NCBI GenBank assembly: GCA_029933275.1
Contig: JAOZOM010000034.1
Span: forward strand, 1-12,633
Origin: Anaerolineales bacterium
GTDB taxonomy: Bacteria > Chloroflexota > Anaerolineae > Anaerolineales > Villigracilaceae
Length of the DNA stretch: 12,633 bases
Reading direction: 5' to 3'
Positions 1-6,154 of this stretch are shown one piece after another (position 1 is the first letter of the stretch; the number at the start of each line of letters is the position of its first letter). The translations under genes were made by a program, and so were the position numbers. The notes beneath the pieces are model-generated. The model was not told the DNA's origin, searched no databases, and was given only the letters and a program-made list of their open reading frames with translations.

Positions 1-18
1 GGGTAAAATAGTTTGCAT
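1..18 (-). CDS. possible 5' end of a divergent gene (6 codons only)
   Basis: An ATG on the minus strand at 18-16 opens a frame reading MQTILP before the window ends. It sits about 17 nt downstream of the expected start site of the strong minus-strand promoter at 42-69. Only a weak purine run (GAGAAAA) precedes it as a ribosome binding site. Six codons are far too few to identify a product, and the real start could lie further left. The entry is there only because the promoter needs a gene. Confidence 0.22.
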
Positions 19-41
19 AGTTTTCTCAAGTGCTTCGCAAG

Positions 42-69
42 ATTATAGGCTCATTCTCATATAAGTCAA
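42..69 (-). promoter_or_regulatory. sigma-70-type promoter pointing off the left edge
   Basis: Read on the minus strand, TTGACT (69-64), a 16-nt spacer and a perfect TATAAT (47-42) form a near-consensus promoter. Transcription would start near position 35 and leave the window. An ATG lies at 18-16 in this direction. The promoter implies a gene divergent from yqeY; inferred from sequence match only. Confidence 0.6.
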
Positions 70-74
70 GGGGA

Positions 75-94
75 TTTTTGGGTTTTTCCAAAAA
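75..94. other. weak A/T-rich hairpin in the 5' intergenic region
   Basis: TTTTTGG (75-81) and CCAAAAA (88-94) are perfect inverted repeats around a 6-nt loop. A second inverted repeat, GAGAAA/TTTCTC, lies at 135-150. Neither is followed by a clean T-tract, so a terminator role is doubtful. Apart from these and the promoters, I see nothing in 19-270. Confidence 0.25.
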
Positions 95-257
95 TTAGAA
101 ATTTTCTTAAAAAAGGAGCGTGGGACTCATTAGGGAGAAATTTCTTTCTCGTAAAACATATTGCATACTTCGTAATGTTTCGCACAATACGCATCTCAGA
201 TTTTAAACATTCAGTATCCGGACAAAAACTCATCCCCTTCCAGAAAGAGACATCCGT

Positions 258-263
258 TATAAT
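258..263 (+). promoter_or_regulatory. -10 box (TATAAT) immediately upstream of yqeY
   Basis: A perfect TATAAT ends 7 nt before the yqeY ATG at 271, so transcription would begin at or next to the start codon and give a leaderless or nearly leaderless mRNA. No convincing -35 lies 16-18 nt upstream and there is no extended -10 TGn. In keeping with a leaderless start, no Shine-Dalgarno sequence precedes the ATG. A poorer alternative is TTGCAT at 161-166 with CACAAT at 183-188. Confidence 0.4.
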
Positions 264-270
264 CGGTAAT

Positions 271-717
271 ATGGATACAAAAACTAAACTTAATCAGGAC
301 ATGAAAGAGGCGATGCGCGCCAGAGATAAAGTTACCAAACGCACGCTAACGATGGTTCGCGCCGCCATTCAGCAAACAGAAAAAGATCGGAGGGAAGAAT
401 TAGACGAAAGTGCGGTTCTCGCTATTTTACAAAAGGAGGTGAAGTCTCGACATGAGACCATCACCGAGGCAAAGAAAGCCGGACGAGATGATCTTGTTGT
501 GGATACCGAAGAAGAGATTGTCGTCTTAAAGAAATATCTCCCCGAAGAAATGAGCGCAGAAGATTTACACGCCCTCGCGGCAGAAGTGATTGCCGAGGTG
601 AATGCCAGCACCATTCGAGATATGGGCAATGTGATGAAGGCTCTCATCCCGCGCGTGGCTGGACGTGCCTCCGGTGGAGATATTAGCAAAGTAGTTCGCG
701 AGTTATTGCAAAACTAG
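271..717 (+). CDS. yqeY: GatB/YqeY domain-containing protein
   Basis: The 148-residue product matches the YqeY family, small helical proteins related to the C-terminal tail domain of GatB of the tRNA-dependent amidotransferase; their own role is unresolved. Family marks are the N-terminal KLNQDMKEAMRARDK helix, the central KEVKSRHETITEAKKAGR stretch, a LKKYLPEEMS segment, and the C-terminal DMGNVMKALIPRVAGRASGG region (about residues 111-135). The frame is open from an ATG at 175, but the extra 32 residues do not resemble the family and would make it longer than the usual ~148, so I start at 271, where the family N-terminus begins. There is no Shine-Dalgarno; a TATAAT sits 7 nt upstream. It is the first gene of a four-gene operon, 10 nt before pgpH. 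The family call is secure; the role is not. Confidence 0.93.
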   Translation: MDTKTKLNQDMKEAMRARDKVTKRTLTMVRAAIQQTEKDRREELDESAVLAILQKEVKSRHETITEAKKAGRDDLVVDTEEEIVVLKKYLPEEMSAEDLHALAAEVIAEVNASTIRDMGNVMKALIPRVAGRASGGDISKVVRELLQN

Positions 718-727
718 CGTTTTTTGC

Positions 728-2854
728 ATGATGGAAGTGCAAGCTCCTCCCCCCTCTAAACTCACTCTTTTTTTACGCGCATTTACGCTAATTTTGACTG
801 TCTTGGCGGCTTTTGCTGCACTTACGCTTCCGCTAGCTCTGCGCCCTGTTGCGCTTCCACTCGCGGTAGGCGAGGTCGCTCCACGCGATTTGGATGCCCC
901 CCGCGCTATTGAATATATCAGCGATGTTCGCACCGAAGAGGCACGTCAAAACGCAGCGTTGACAGTTCCCTCAATTTACACACCCGCCGATCCATCTGTC
1001 GCACGCGAGCAGATTCATCATCTACGCGTCACGTTGCAATATATCACTACTGTTCGAGCGGATAAATATGCCGATGCAACAGAGCAACAATCCGATTTGC
1101 TCGCATTGGAAAATATCACCCTCAACCCGGAAATAATCGCAACAATCTTGAGTTCAAGCGATGCCCAATGGGAAACTATCCAACAAGAGAGCTTGAGCGT
1201 TCTTGAGCAAGTGATGCGAAATAGCATCCGTCAAAATGACGTGGCGAGCATCCAGCGTAATGTCCCTTCGCGGGTGAGTTTGGCTCTAACGGAAACCCAA
1301 GCCAATTTGGTAGCAGCGTTGGTGAGGGCGTTCATCGTGCCAAATAGCTTCTACAGTGATGATTTAACGGAAGCAAGCCGCAATTCCGCGCGCGAAGCAG
1401 TCGAACCGATTGTTCAGCAGTATAAAGCCGGAGAGAGAGTCGTCTCGGGGGGGCAGATTATTACACCCGCAAATTTCGAGGCTTTAGAAAAACTAGGATT
1501 AATCCAATCCAAAGATGAATTCCCAAAAACAATCGGGGCAGGAGTTTTAACGCTCACACTCGCACTCTTTTTATGGCTCTATTTTAACTACCGTCCTTCG
1601 GCGCATTTGCGAGATCTGCGTAGTTTAGTTTCCGCTGCAATTCTTTTTCTTGTTTTCTTAGTTGGTGCGCGTCTCGCACTTCCTAACCATCTAATTACAC
1701 CCTATTTTTACCCTTTACCAGCTTTTGGGTTACTCATTGCAACGCTTTTCGGTGCAGACACCGCATTTGTGCTTGTATTTGCGCTAAGTTTTTTGACGAC
1801 CTACGGGATGACCGATTCTCTGGAACTCACCTCGTATTATTTGCTCGCCTCGCTGGTCAGCATTCTAGTTTTAGGAAAAGCGCGCCAAGCATGGTCTTTT
1901 TTGAAAGCGGGACTTGCGGTATCGCTGGTGGGAATCGCGATGCTCCTAGCATATTGGCTCCCTTTCACCTCTGCAGATTGGATTGGGATCGCGACTCTTG
2001 CCGCGGCAGCCGCCTTTAACGGGCTTTCCTCTGCCAGCCTAACCCTTCTTTTACAATTTTTCCTCGCGCAAATTTTGGGGATACCAACAACCTTGCGCTT
2101 GCTCGAAATCTCCCGCCCCGATGCACCTCTGCTCCAATATTTGCTACGCACCGCACCGGGAACTTATCAACATAGTTTACAAGTGGCAAATCTCGCTGAG
2201 CAAGCCGCCGAAAGCATTGGTGCGGATGCACTTTTGGTGCGTGTCGGTGCACTTTTTCACGACGTGGGCAAAGCCCAAAATCCGCTCTTTTTCATCGAGA
2301 ATCAGGTACCGGGTAGCATCAATACGCACGAAGACCTCGCTCCCGAAGAAAGCGCAGAAATCATCATCCGCCACGTCAACGATGGGGTTACACTGGGGCG
2401 AAAATACCGTCTTCCACGCCGCCTGATTGATTTTATTCTGGAACATCACGGCACAAATATCACCCGTTATCAATATACACAAGCCCTTAAAAATGCAAAG
2501 GGAGATCATTCAAAAGTAGATTTAGAAAAATTCCGTTATCCGGGACCTGCACCACGCTCGCGCGAGACAGCTCTGCTAATGCTCGCCGATGGTACAGAAG
2601 CATGGGCACGCGCAGAACGCCCGCAAACGGAACAAGAGTTGCGCTCTCTCGTGCATAAATCTATCGAAAGGGTGCAGCAAAGCGGGCAAATCAACAATAC
2701 GCATCTGACCTTACGCGATCTCGCACTGATTAAAGAATCTTTCATCTCCACCTTACGAGGTACGCTCCATCCACGCATCAAATACCCCAAAGAAAAGGCA
2801 AAACTCGCCTCGAGTGAAGTTGCCACGCGCCCCGCGGAAAAGAAAAATGATTGA
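728..2854 (+). CDS. pgpH: 7TM-HD membrane phosphohydrolase, PgpH/YqfF family (c-di-AMP phosphodiesterase)
   Basis: A 708-residue membrane protein with PgpH/YqfF architecture. There is an N-terminal transmembrane helix (about 17-45), an extracytoplasmic 7TMR-HDED-type domain (about 50-265, with the GERVVSGGQIITPANF segment), a block of hydrophobic helices (about 268-450), and a cytoplasmic HD domain. The HD metal ligands are visible: H482 in TYQHSLQ, H511-D512 in FHDVGK, and a later EHHG at 572-575. The C-terminal HPRIKYP is also typical. Characterised relatives such as Listeria PgpH hydrolyse cyclic di-AMP; that activity is inferred here, and no c-di-AMP cyclase gene is in the window. The gene starts 10 nt after yqeY with two adjacent ATGs (728, 731) and no clear Shine-Dalgarno, suggesting translational coupling; it overlaps ybeY by 8 nt. 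Confidence 0.95.
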   Translation: MMEVQAPPPSKLTLFLRAFTLILTVLAAFAALTLPLALRPVALPLAVGEVAPRDLDAPRAIEYISDVRTEEARQNAALTVPSIYTPADPSVAREQIHHLRVTLQYITTVRADKYADATEQQSDLLALENITLNPEIIATILSSSDAQWETIQQESLSVLEQVMRNSIRQNDVASIQRNVPSRVSLALTETQANLVAALVRAFIVPNSFYSDDLTEASRNSAREAVEPIVQQYKAGERVVSGGQIITPANFEALEKLGLIQSKDEFPKTIGAGVLTLTLALFLWLYFNYRPSAHLRDLRSLVSAAILFLVFLVGARLALPNHLITPYFYPLPAFGLLIATLFGADTAFVLVFALSFLTTYGMTDSLELTSYYLLASLVSILVLGKARQAWSFLKAGLAVSLVGIAMLLAYWLPFTSADWIGIATLAAAAAFNGLSSASLTLLLQFFLAQILGIPTTLRLLEISRPDAPLLQYLLRTAPGTYQHSLQVANLAEQAAESIGADALLVRVGALFHDVGKAQNPLFFIENQVPGSINTHEDLAPEESAEIIIRHVNDGVTLGRKYRLPRRLIDFILEHHGTNITRYQYTQALKNAKGDHSKVDLEKFRYPGPAPRSRETALLMLADGTEAWARAERPQTEQELRSLVHKSIERVQQSGQINNTHLTLRDLALIKESFISTLRGTLHPRIKYPKEKAKLASSEVATRPAEKKND

Positions 2855-3302
2855 AATTGCCTATTCGCCAACGATAAGAGAAAAACTTGATAATGCCTTA
2901 TTAGAACGCGCCGCCCGCGCTGCATTAAGGCACCAATCTGCTCCACAAGACGCGGCGTTAAGCGTTTTATTAACAGATGACGCGCAGATTCAATCTCTCA
3001 ACCGAGACTATCGCGGCTTCGACAAGCCCACCGATGTTCTCTCCTTCGATGTCCACGAACGCGACCCGGAAACTGGTTGCCTCTATTTGGGCGAGATTAT
3101 CATCTCCATCCCCTATGCCGCCAAACAAGCCAAAAAAAACGGGCATCCTCTCGAATCCGAAACACAACTTCTCATCGTTCACGGCGTTTTGCATCTTCTA
3201 GGACACGACCACGCCGAAAACGAAGAAAAAGTCAAAATGTGGAAAGCGCAAGCAGAAATTTTGGCAAAACTAGGGTTAGCAGAAATCAAAATACAAGAAT
3301 AG
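2847..3302 (+). CDS. ybeY: endoribonuclease YbeY (rRNA maturation factor)
   Basis: A 151-residue YbeY, the conserved metallo-endoribonuclease involved in 16S rRNA 3' maturation and 70S quality control. The zinc-binding H-x3-H-x5-H signature is intact in HGVLHLLGHDH (H112, H116, H122), and the family segments NRDYRGFDKPTDVLSF and LGEIIIS are present. I start at the ATG at 2847, not the in-frame GTG at 2814, because family members begin with a short strand like MIEIAYS and the extra 11 basic residues are unlike the family; a GGAAAAG-type binding site lies just upstream. The first 8 nt overlap the end of pgpH, so the two are probably translationally coupled. It is followed after 69 nt by dgkA. 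Confidence 0.95.
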   Translation: MIEIAYSPTIREKLDNALLERAARAALRHQSAPQDAALSVLLTDDAQIQSLNRDYRGFDKPTDVLSFDVHERDPETGCLYLGEIIISIPYAAKQAKKNGHPLESETQLLIVHGVLHLLGHDHAENEEKVKMWKAQAEILAKLGLAEIKIQE

Positions 3303-3371
3303 TATTTGATAAACAAATTCAAAATCTGAAGATTTCAGACTCCGAGAAAAAAATCGTTACCTATCCAAGAT

Positions 3372-3755
3372 ATGAAAAAATTCCTTCAATCCCGCCTACA
3401 ATCATTCTACTACGCCTTCAACGGCTGGAGCTATGTTCTCCGCAATGAGCCAAACTCATGGATACACGCAGCCATCTCCACCATGGTCATCCTCCTCGGC
3501 TTTTGGCTTCGTCTCCCCACGCGAGACTGGGCAACCTTATTGCTCGCCATCGTGATGGTTTGGGTAGCCGAGTTCTTCAACACCGCCATCGAAAGCATCG
3601 TAGACCTCGCCAGCCCAGAACAAAATCCGCTCGCCAAAGCGGGGAAAGATGTAGGAGCGGCGGCTGTCTTAATCGCCGCGTTGACTTCGGTCTTAATCGG
3701 ACTACTGATTTTAGGTCCCCCTCTTTGGATGAAATTGGTAGAAATTTTCAACTAA
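3372..3755 (+). CDS. dgkA: undecaprenol/diacylglycerol kinase, DgkA family
   Basis: A 127-residue integral membrane lipid kinase. The family signature runs through AEFFNTAIESIVDL (E67, N70, E74, D78) to AKAGKDVGAAAVL (D93), the catalytic and nucleotide/metal-binding residues of DgkA. Hydrophobic helices lie at about 32-47, 53-72 and 94-116. In Gram-positive-type bacteria the homologue mainly phosphorylates undecaprenol, feeding the cell-wall lipid carrier pool; the E. coli form phosphorylates diacylglycerol. Neighbourhood with pgpH and ybeY favours the undecaprenol form, but the substrate cannot be read here. The 69-nt gap after ybeY holds no clear binding site and one small palindrome (TCTGAA/TTCAGA, 3325-3339). 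It is the last gene of the operon, just before the terminator at 3798. Confidence 0.93.
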   Translation: MKKFLQSRLQSFYYAFNGWSYVLRNEPNSWIHAAISTMVILLGFWLRLPTRDWATLLLAIVMVWVAEFFNTAIESIVDLASPEQNPLAKAGKDVGAAAVLIAALTSVLIGLLILGPPLWMKLVEIFN

Positions 3756-3797
3756 CAAAAAAACGACATGAATATCACACTACAAAATTAAAAACAA

Positions 3798-3833
3798 AAC
3801 CCTAAAGGAAAAAACCTTTAGGGTTCAATTTTT
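3798..3833. terminator. bidirectional intrinsic terminator between dgkA and the NarL-type regulator
   Basis: AACCCTAAAGG (3798-3808) and CCTTTAGGGTT (3815-3825) form a perfect 11-bp stem with a 6-nt A loop. A T-tract follows on the plus strand (3829-3833); on the minus strand, the bases before the stem read as TTTGTTTTT. It can therefore stop both the dgkA operon and the convergent regulator gene. Confidence 0.85.
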
Positions 3834-3850
3834 AACGACTAAAGTCGTTA
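3833..3850 (+). repeat. short palindrome TAACGAC-TAAA-GTCGTTA, REP-like
   Basis: A perfect inverted repeat (3833-3839 with 3844-3850) lies between the terminator and the stop codon of the NarL-type regulator. A plus-strand T-run follows a few bases later (3855-3861), so it may be a second plus-strand terminator. The bare palindrome also resembles short dispersed intergenic palindromes; only one copy is in this window, so the repeat status is a guess. Confidence 0.45.
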
Positions 3851-3864
3851 CTACATTTTTTTAT

Positions 3865-4524
3865 TTACATATCAATATATTCTTTCAAAGAATGTTCTAC
3901 CGCGTAAGCCGCGGCTTCAGCGCGATTATTTACGCCCAATTTTGAAAGAATACTGCTCACATAATTCCGCACCGTTCCTTCGCCGAGGAAAAGAGCCTTC
4001 GCAATTTCACGGTTTGTCTTCCCCTCAGAGACCAATTGCAAAACATGCTTTTCTTGCTGGCTCAACGTCGCGAAAGCCGAGGCTTCTTCCTCGCGTACCG
4101 CGCGCCGCACCTCTTGGAAAACGCGTTGCGTCACAGCGGGGTCTAGCAACCCTTCGCCGCTCCCAACCGCTTCGAGAGCTTTCACCAAATCTTCGCTCCC
4201 GATCTGCTTCAAGACATAGCCCGAAGCTCCGGCACGGATTGCCGAAAAAAGCATCTCATCTTCGGCATAAGAAGTCAGCATCAATACCCGCGTGTCGGGG
4301 AATCGTTTTACGATCTCCTCGCAAGCATCAATCCCGGAAACGCCGGGGAGGCGAATATCCATCACCACCACATCCGGTTCAAGGCTGGCGGTTTTTTCAA
4401 TCGCCTCACGCGCTGAAGCCGCCTCCCCCACTACCTCATAATCGGGATGTCGCTCTAATAAAGTTTTCAATCCGACACGAACAACTTCGTGATCATCCAC
4501 CAATATAATTCGTTTTTTTGCCAT
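3865..4524 (-). CDS. NarL/FixJ-family response regulator
   Basis: A 219-residue two-component response regulator. The receiver domain (about 4-120) has the acidic pair D10-D11, phosphoacceptor D56 in VVVMDIRLPG, T84 and K106. The C-terminal LuxR-type helix-turn-helix (about 151-210) reads LSQQEKHVLQLVSEGKTNREIA then GTVRNYVSSILSKLGV. It should bind DNA as a phosphorylation-induced dimer. The ATG has a good binding site (GGAG, 4533-4530, 6 nt away) and its own promoter at 4555-4583. No histidine kinase lies beside it, unlike most NarL/DevR partners, so its kinase is elsewhere. The target genes are unknown. It lies downstream of the six-gene signalling operon in the same direction but is separated from it by a terminator and promoter. 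Confidence 0.94.
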   Translation of the reverse strand: MAKKRIILVDDHEVVRVGLKTLLERHPDYEVVGEAASAREAIEKTASLEPDVVVMDIRLPGVSGIDACEEIVKRFPDTRVLMLTSYAEDEMLFSAIRAGASGYVLKQIGSEDLVKALEAVGSGEGLLDPAVTQRVFQEVRRAVREEEASAFATLSQQEKHVLQLVSEGKTNREIAKALFLGEGTVRNYVSSILSKLGVNNRAEAAAYAVEHSLKEYIDM

Positions 4525-4554
4525 TATTTCTCCGAGTACTCCAAATTAGGTTAG

Positions 4555-4583
4555 AGTATAGTGTAGAGAGGAAAAGGTGACAA
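4555..4583 (-). promoter_or_regulatory. sigma-70-type promoter of the NarL-type regulator
   Basis: On the minus strand TTGTCA (4583-4578), a 17-nt spacer and TATACT (4560-4555) each match the consensus at 5 of 6 positions. The predicted start near 4548 leaves a short leader of about 24 nt that contains the GGAG binding site of the regulator. Confidence 0.7.
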
Positions 4584-4644
4584 GAGGAGCATCATACCGC
4601 TTGTCATCAGGATTCTTCGTCTCATACGCGACCTGAGGCTTGCG

Positions 4645-4677
4645 AAAAAAGCCCAATCTTCTTCACGAAGAAAGGCT
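4645..4677 (-). terminator. intrinsic terminator of the signalling operon, overlapping the OmpR-type stop codon
   Basis: On the minus strand AGCC (4677-4674) and GGCT (4653-4650) close an imperfect stem whose top is TTCTTC/GAAGAA, followed by a run of six T (4650-4645). The hairpin includes the last codons and stop (4665-4663) of the OmpR-type regulator gene, so the end of the operon is encoded within the gene itself. Confidence 0.6.
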
Positions 4678-5388
4678 TTCTCTGCGAAAATCAACAAACC
4701 TATACCCAACGCCTCGTTCCGTTAAAATATATCTAGGGTTAGCGGGGTCCGCTTCGAGTTTTTTGCGTAAATAGTTGATATAAAGGCGCACATAATGCGG
4801 CTCATCGCGATATTCATAGCCCCAAACTTTTGTGAGCAACTGATCATGAGTCACCACCCAGCCCGCATTCTGAACAAGGTGATAAAGCAAACGATACTCA
4901 GTGGGGCGCAATTTGACAATTTTGCCTTCAAGCCAAATCTCTCGGCGATCAAAGTCGATTTTCAAACGATCATCCACTTCGATAAGACCGTGCATCGAGC
5001 CGCTGGATGTCTCAGTGCGGCGCAAAACCGCTTTGACGCGGCTGACTAGTTCGCGAGGGCTAAAGGGCTTGGTGATGTAGTCGTCGGCACCCAACTCCAA
5101 ACCACGGACGCGGTCATCCTCTTCACCTTTCGCGGTCAGCATGAGGACGGGAATCTTGCCCGCTTCTCGAATCATCTGTAAGACTTCAAATCCATCCAAG
5201 CCAGGCATCATCACATCAAGCAAAATCAGGTCTGGAGCTTCTTCTCTTAATTGCTGGAGAGCTTCTTTGCCGTTAAAGGCTTCTCTAACAAGGAAACCAT
5301 CGTGTTCGAGGTTGAGGCGGATAAAACGCACCATCCGCTCTTCGTCATCCACGACCAAAATTTTGCGGCGGTCAAATTCGTTTTGCAT
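4663..5388 (-). CDS. OmpR/PhoB-family response regulator
   Basis: A 241-residue response regulator. The receiver domain (about 8-122) shows D14-D15, phosphoacceptor D58 in LILLDVMMPG, T85 and K107 (ADDYITKPF). The winged-helix DNA-binding domain (about 135-233) has LRPTEYRLLYHLVQNAG, the VWGYEY segment and the terminal LTERGVGYRF wing. It should bind tandem promoter sites after phosphorylation. The start is 1 nt after the preceding gene's stop codon, and its binding site (GAGGGA) lies inside that gene, so translation is probably coupled. It is the last gene of the kinase/phosphatase/FHA operon. No histidine kinase is adjacent, so either a distant kinase acts on it or the operon's Ser/Thr kinase modifies it; the latter is inference. 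Confidence 0.95.
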   Translation of the reverse strand: MQNEFDRRKILVVDDEERMVRFIRLNLEHDGFLVREAFNGKEALQQLREEAPDLILLDVMMPGLDGFEVLQMIREAGKIPVLMLTAKGEEDDRVRGLELGADDYITKPFSPRELVSRVKAVLRRTETSSGSMHGLIEVDDRLKIDFDRREIWLEGKIVKLRPTEYRLLYHLVQNAGWVVTHDQLLTKVWGYEYRDEPHYVRLYINYLRKKLEADPANPRYILTERGVGYRFVDFRRESLSS

Positions 5389-5389
5389 T

Positions 5390-5632
5390 TTATTCCCTCA
5401 CAAAGCCAATAATCTGCTCATCGTCTTCGCTAGGCATGACCTCAATAAAGTTGAGTTTTGCGATGGGCCAAATTACCTGACTAACTTCTGCTTGCAAATA
5501 GTGAAGGTCTTTCCCTTCACGAGAACGCGGATTGCTTACAGTAATAACCGTAGAAGAAGCATCTGGTAATTCTTCTATTTCGCCAAAAATGGGGACATCC
5601 CCTGAAATGTGTAAGATTACGCTGTAAGCCAT
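5390..5632 (-). CDS. conserved-looking hypothetical protein, 80 residues
   Basis: A small acidic soluble protein that I cannot assign to a named family. It starts MAYSVILHISGDVPIFGEIE, has a central basic stretch (NPRSREGKDLHYLQAEV, about 34-50), then VSQVIWPIAKLNFIEVMP, and an acidic tail (SEDDEQIIGFVRE). The alternating hydrophobic pattern suggests a small mostly-beta domain. There is no signal peptide, transmembrane segment or cysteine. The ATG has a good binding site (AAGGAAGG, around 5648-5641), 18 nt after the FHA gene's stop, and the stop is 1 nt before the OmpR-type regulator, so it is clearly translated within the operon. Its position suggests a role linking phospho-signalling to the regulator, but that is only guilt by association. 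Confidence 0.82.
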   Translation of the reverse strand: MAYSVILHISGDVPIFGEIEELPDASSTVITVSNPRSREGKDLHYLQAEVSQVIWPIAKLNFIEVMPSEDDEQIIGFVRE

Positions 5633-5650
5633 AGAGACACCTTCCTTAGA

Positions 5651-6154
5651 CTATCTTTGTAAAAGAAATTGGATTTTTAGTTTCCCCAAAGAGACGATGC
5701 TACCGTGAGAAAGAGGGAGTTCGTTTTCCGGTTGTAAACGGATGCCATCTACATAGGTTCCATTGGAAGAGCCTAAATCCATGATGGTAACTTTTCCTTG
5801 AGATCTTTTTAGTACCGCATGTAAACGAGAAACACCACATTCGTAGGCTTGATAAGGGGTTAGGTCAATATCGGGCATAATGGTTTGTCCATCGCTGACA
5901 CGTCCCATCGTAAATTCACTTCTATCCGCAAGTGGGATGATCTGCCCGCCATCCAAAATTTGAAGAGTCATAGCGTCAGAAGCTGAGATCACGCTTCTCT
6001 TTGGGGGAACCGCATCAAAGGCCTCACCTCTCATTTCGCCGGTTTGAATATTATGCGTTGCTAAAGAACCCATATTATGCAATTGAGCACCACATTCGCT
6101 ACAAAATAAAGCACCTTCAACTTCTTGATGCTGACAAATTGGGCACATAATCAT
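5651..6154 (-). CDS. zinc-ribbon/FHA-domain phosphothreonine-binding protein
   Basis: A 167-residue protein with two parts. Residues 4-21 hold a zinc ribbon (CPIC...CSEC: C4, C7, C18, C21). Residues about 65-165 form a forkhead-associated domain with its binding residues: G84-R85, S109-R110-L111-H112, and the GSSNGTYVDG loop (128-137, with N131). FHA domains bind phosphothreonine peptides, so this is the likely reader of marks placed by the operon's kinase and removed by its PP2C phosphatase. The linker (about 25-60) is probably flexible. The ATG overlaps the preceding gene's TAA by one base (TAATG), a sign of translational coupling, with AGGA upstream. A second ATG two codons in is possible. 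The interaction partner is not visible. Confidence 0.92.
   Translation of the reverse strand: MIMCPICQHQEVEGALFCSECGAQLHNMGSLATHNIQTGEMRGEAFDAVPPKRSVISASDAMTLQILDGGQIIPLADRSEFTMGRVSDGQTIMPDIDLTPYQAYECGVSRLHAVLKRSQGKVTIMDLGSSNGTYVDGIRLQPENELPLSHGSIVSLGKLKIQFLLQR

Noticed and set aside
1..64. Possible C-terminal tail of an upstream plus-strand gene (open in frame 2 to a stop at 62-64)
   Set aside because: Only 20 codons, and the strong minus-strand promoter occupies the same bases, so a divergent gene is the better reading.
175..270. N-terminal extension of the YqeY frame from an ATG at 175
   Set aside because: No binding site before 175, the extra 32 residues do not look like the family, and the family length fits a start at 271.
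2177..2509. 110-residue minus-strand open frame within pgpH
   Set aside because: Antisense to the conserved HD domain; no binding site or family similarity that I can see.
2814..2846. GTG start of YbeY at 2814
   Set aside because: It adds 11 basic residues and would deepen the overlap with pgpH; the ATG at 2847 gives the usual YbeY N-terminus.
3325..3339. TCTGAA/TTCAGA palindrome between ybeY and dgkA
   Set aside because: Only 6 bp with a 3-nt loop and no T-tract; too small to call a terminator or operator.
5141..5569. 142-residue plus-strand open frame
   Set aside because: Antisense to the OmpR-type regulator and the 80-residue gene, both with clear coding and binding sites; Ser/Arg-rich shadow composition.
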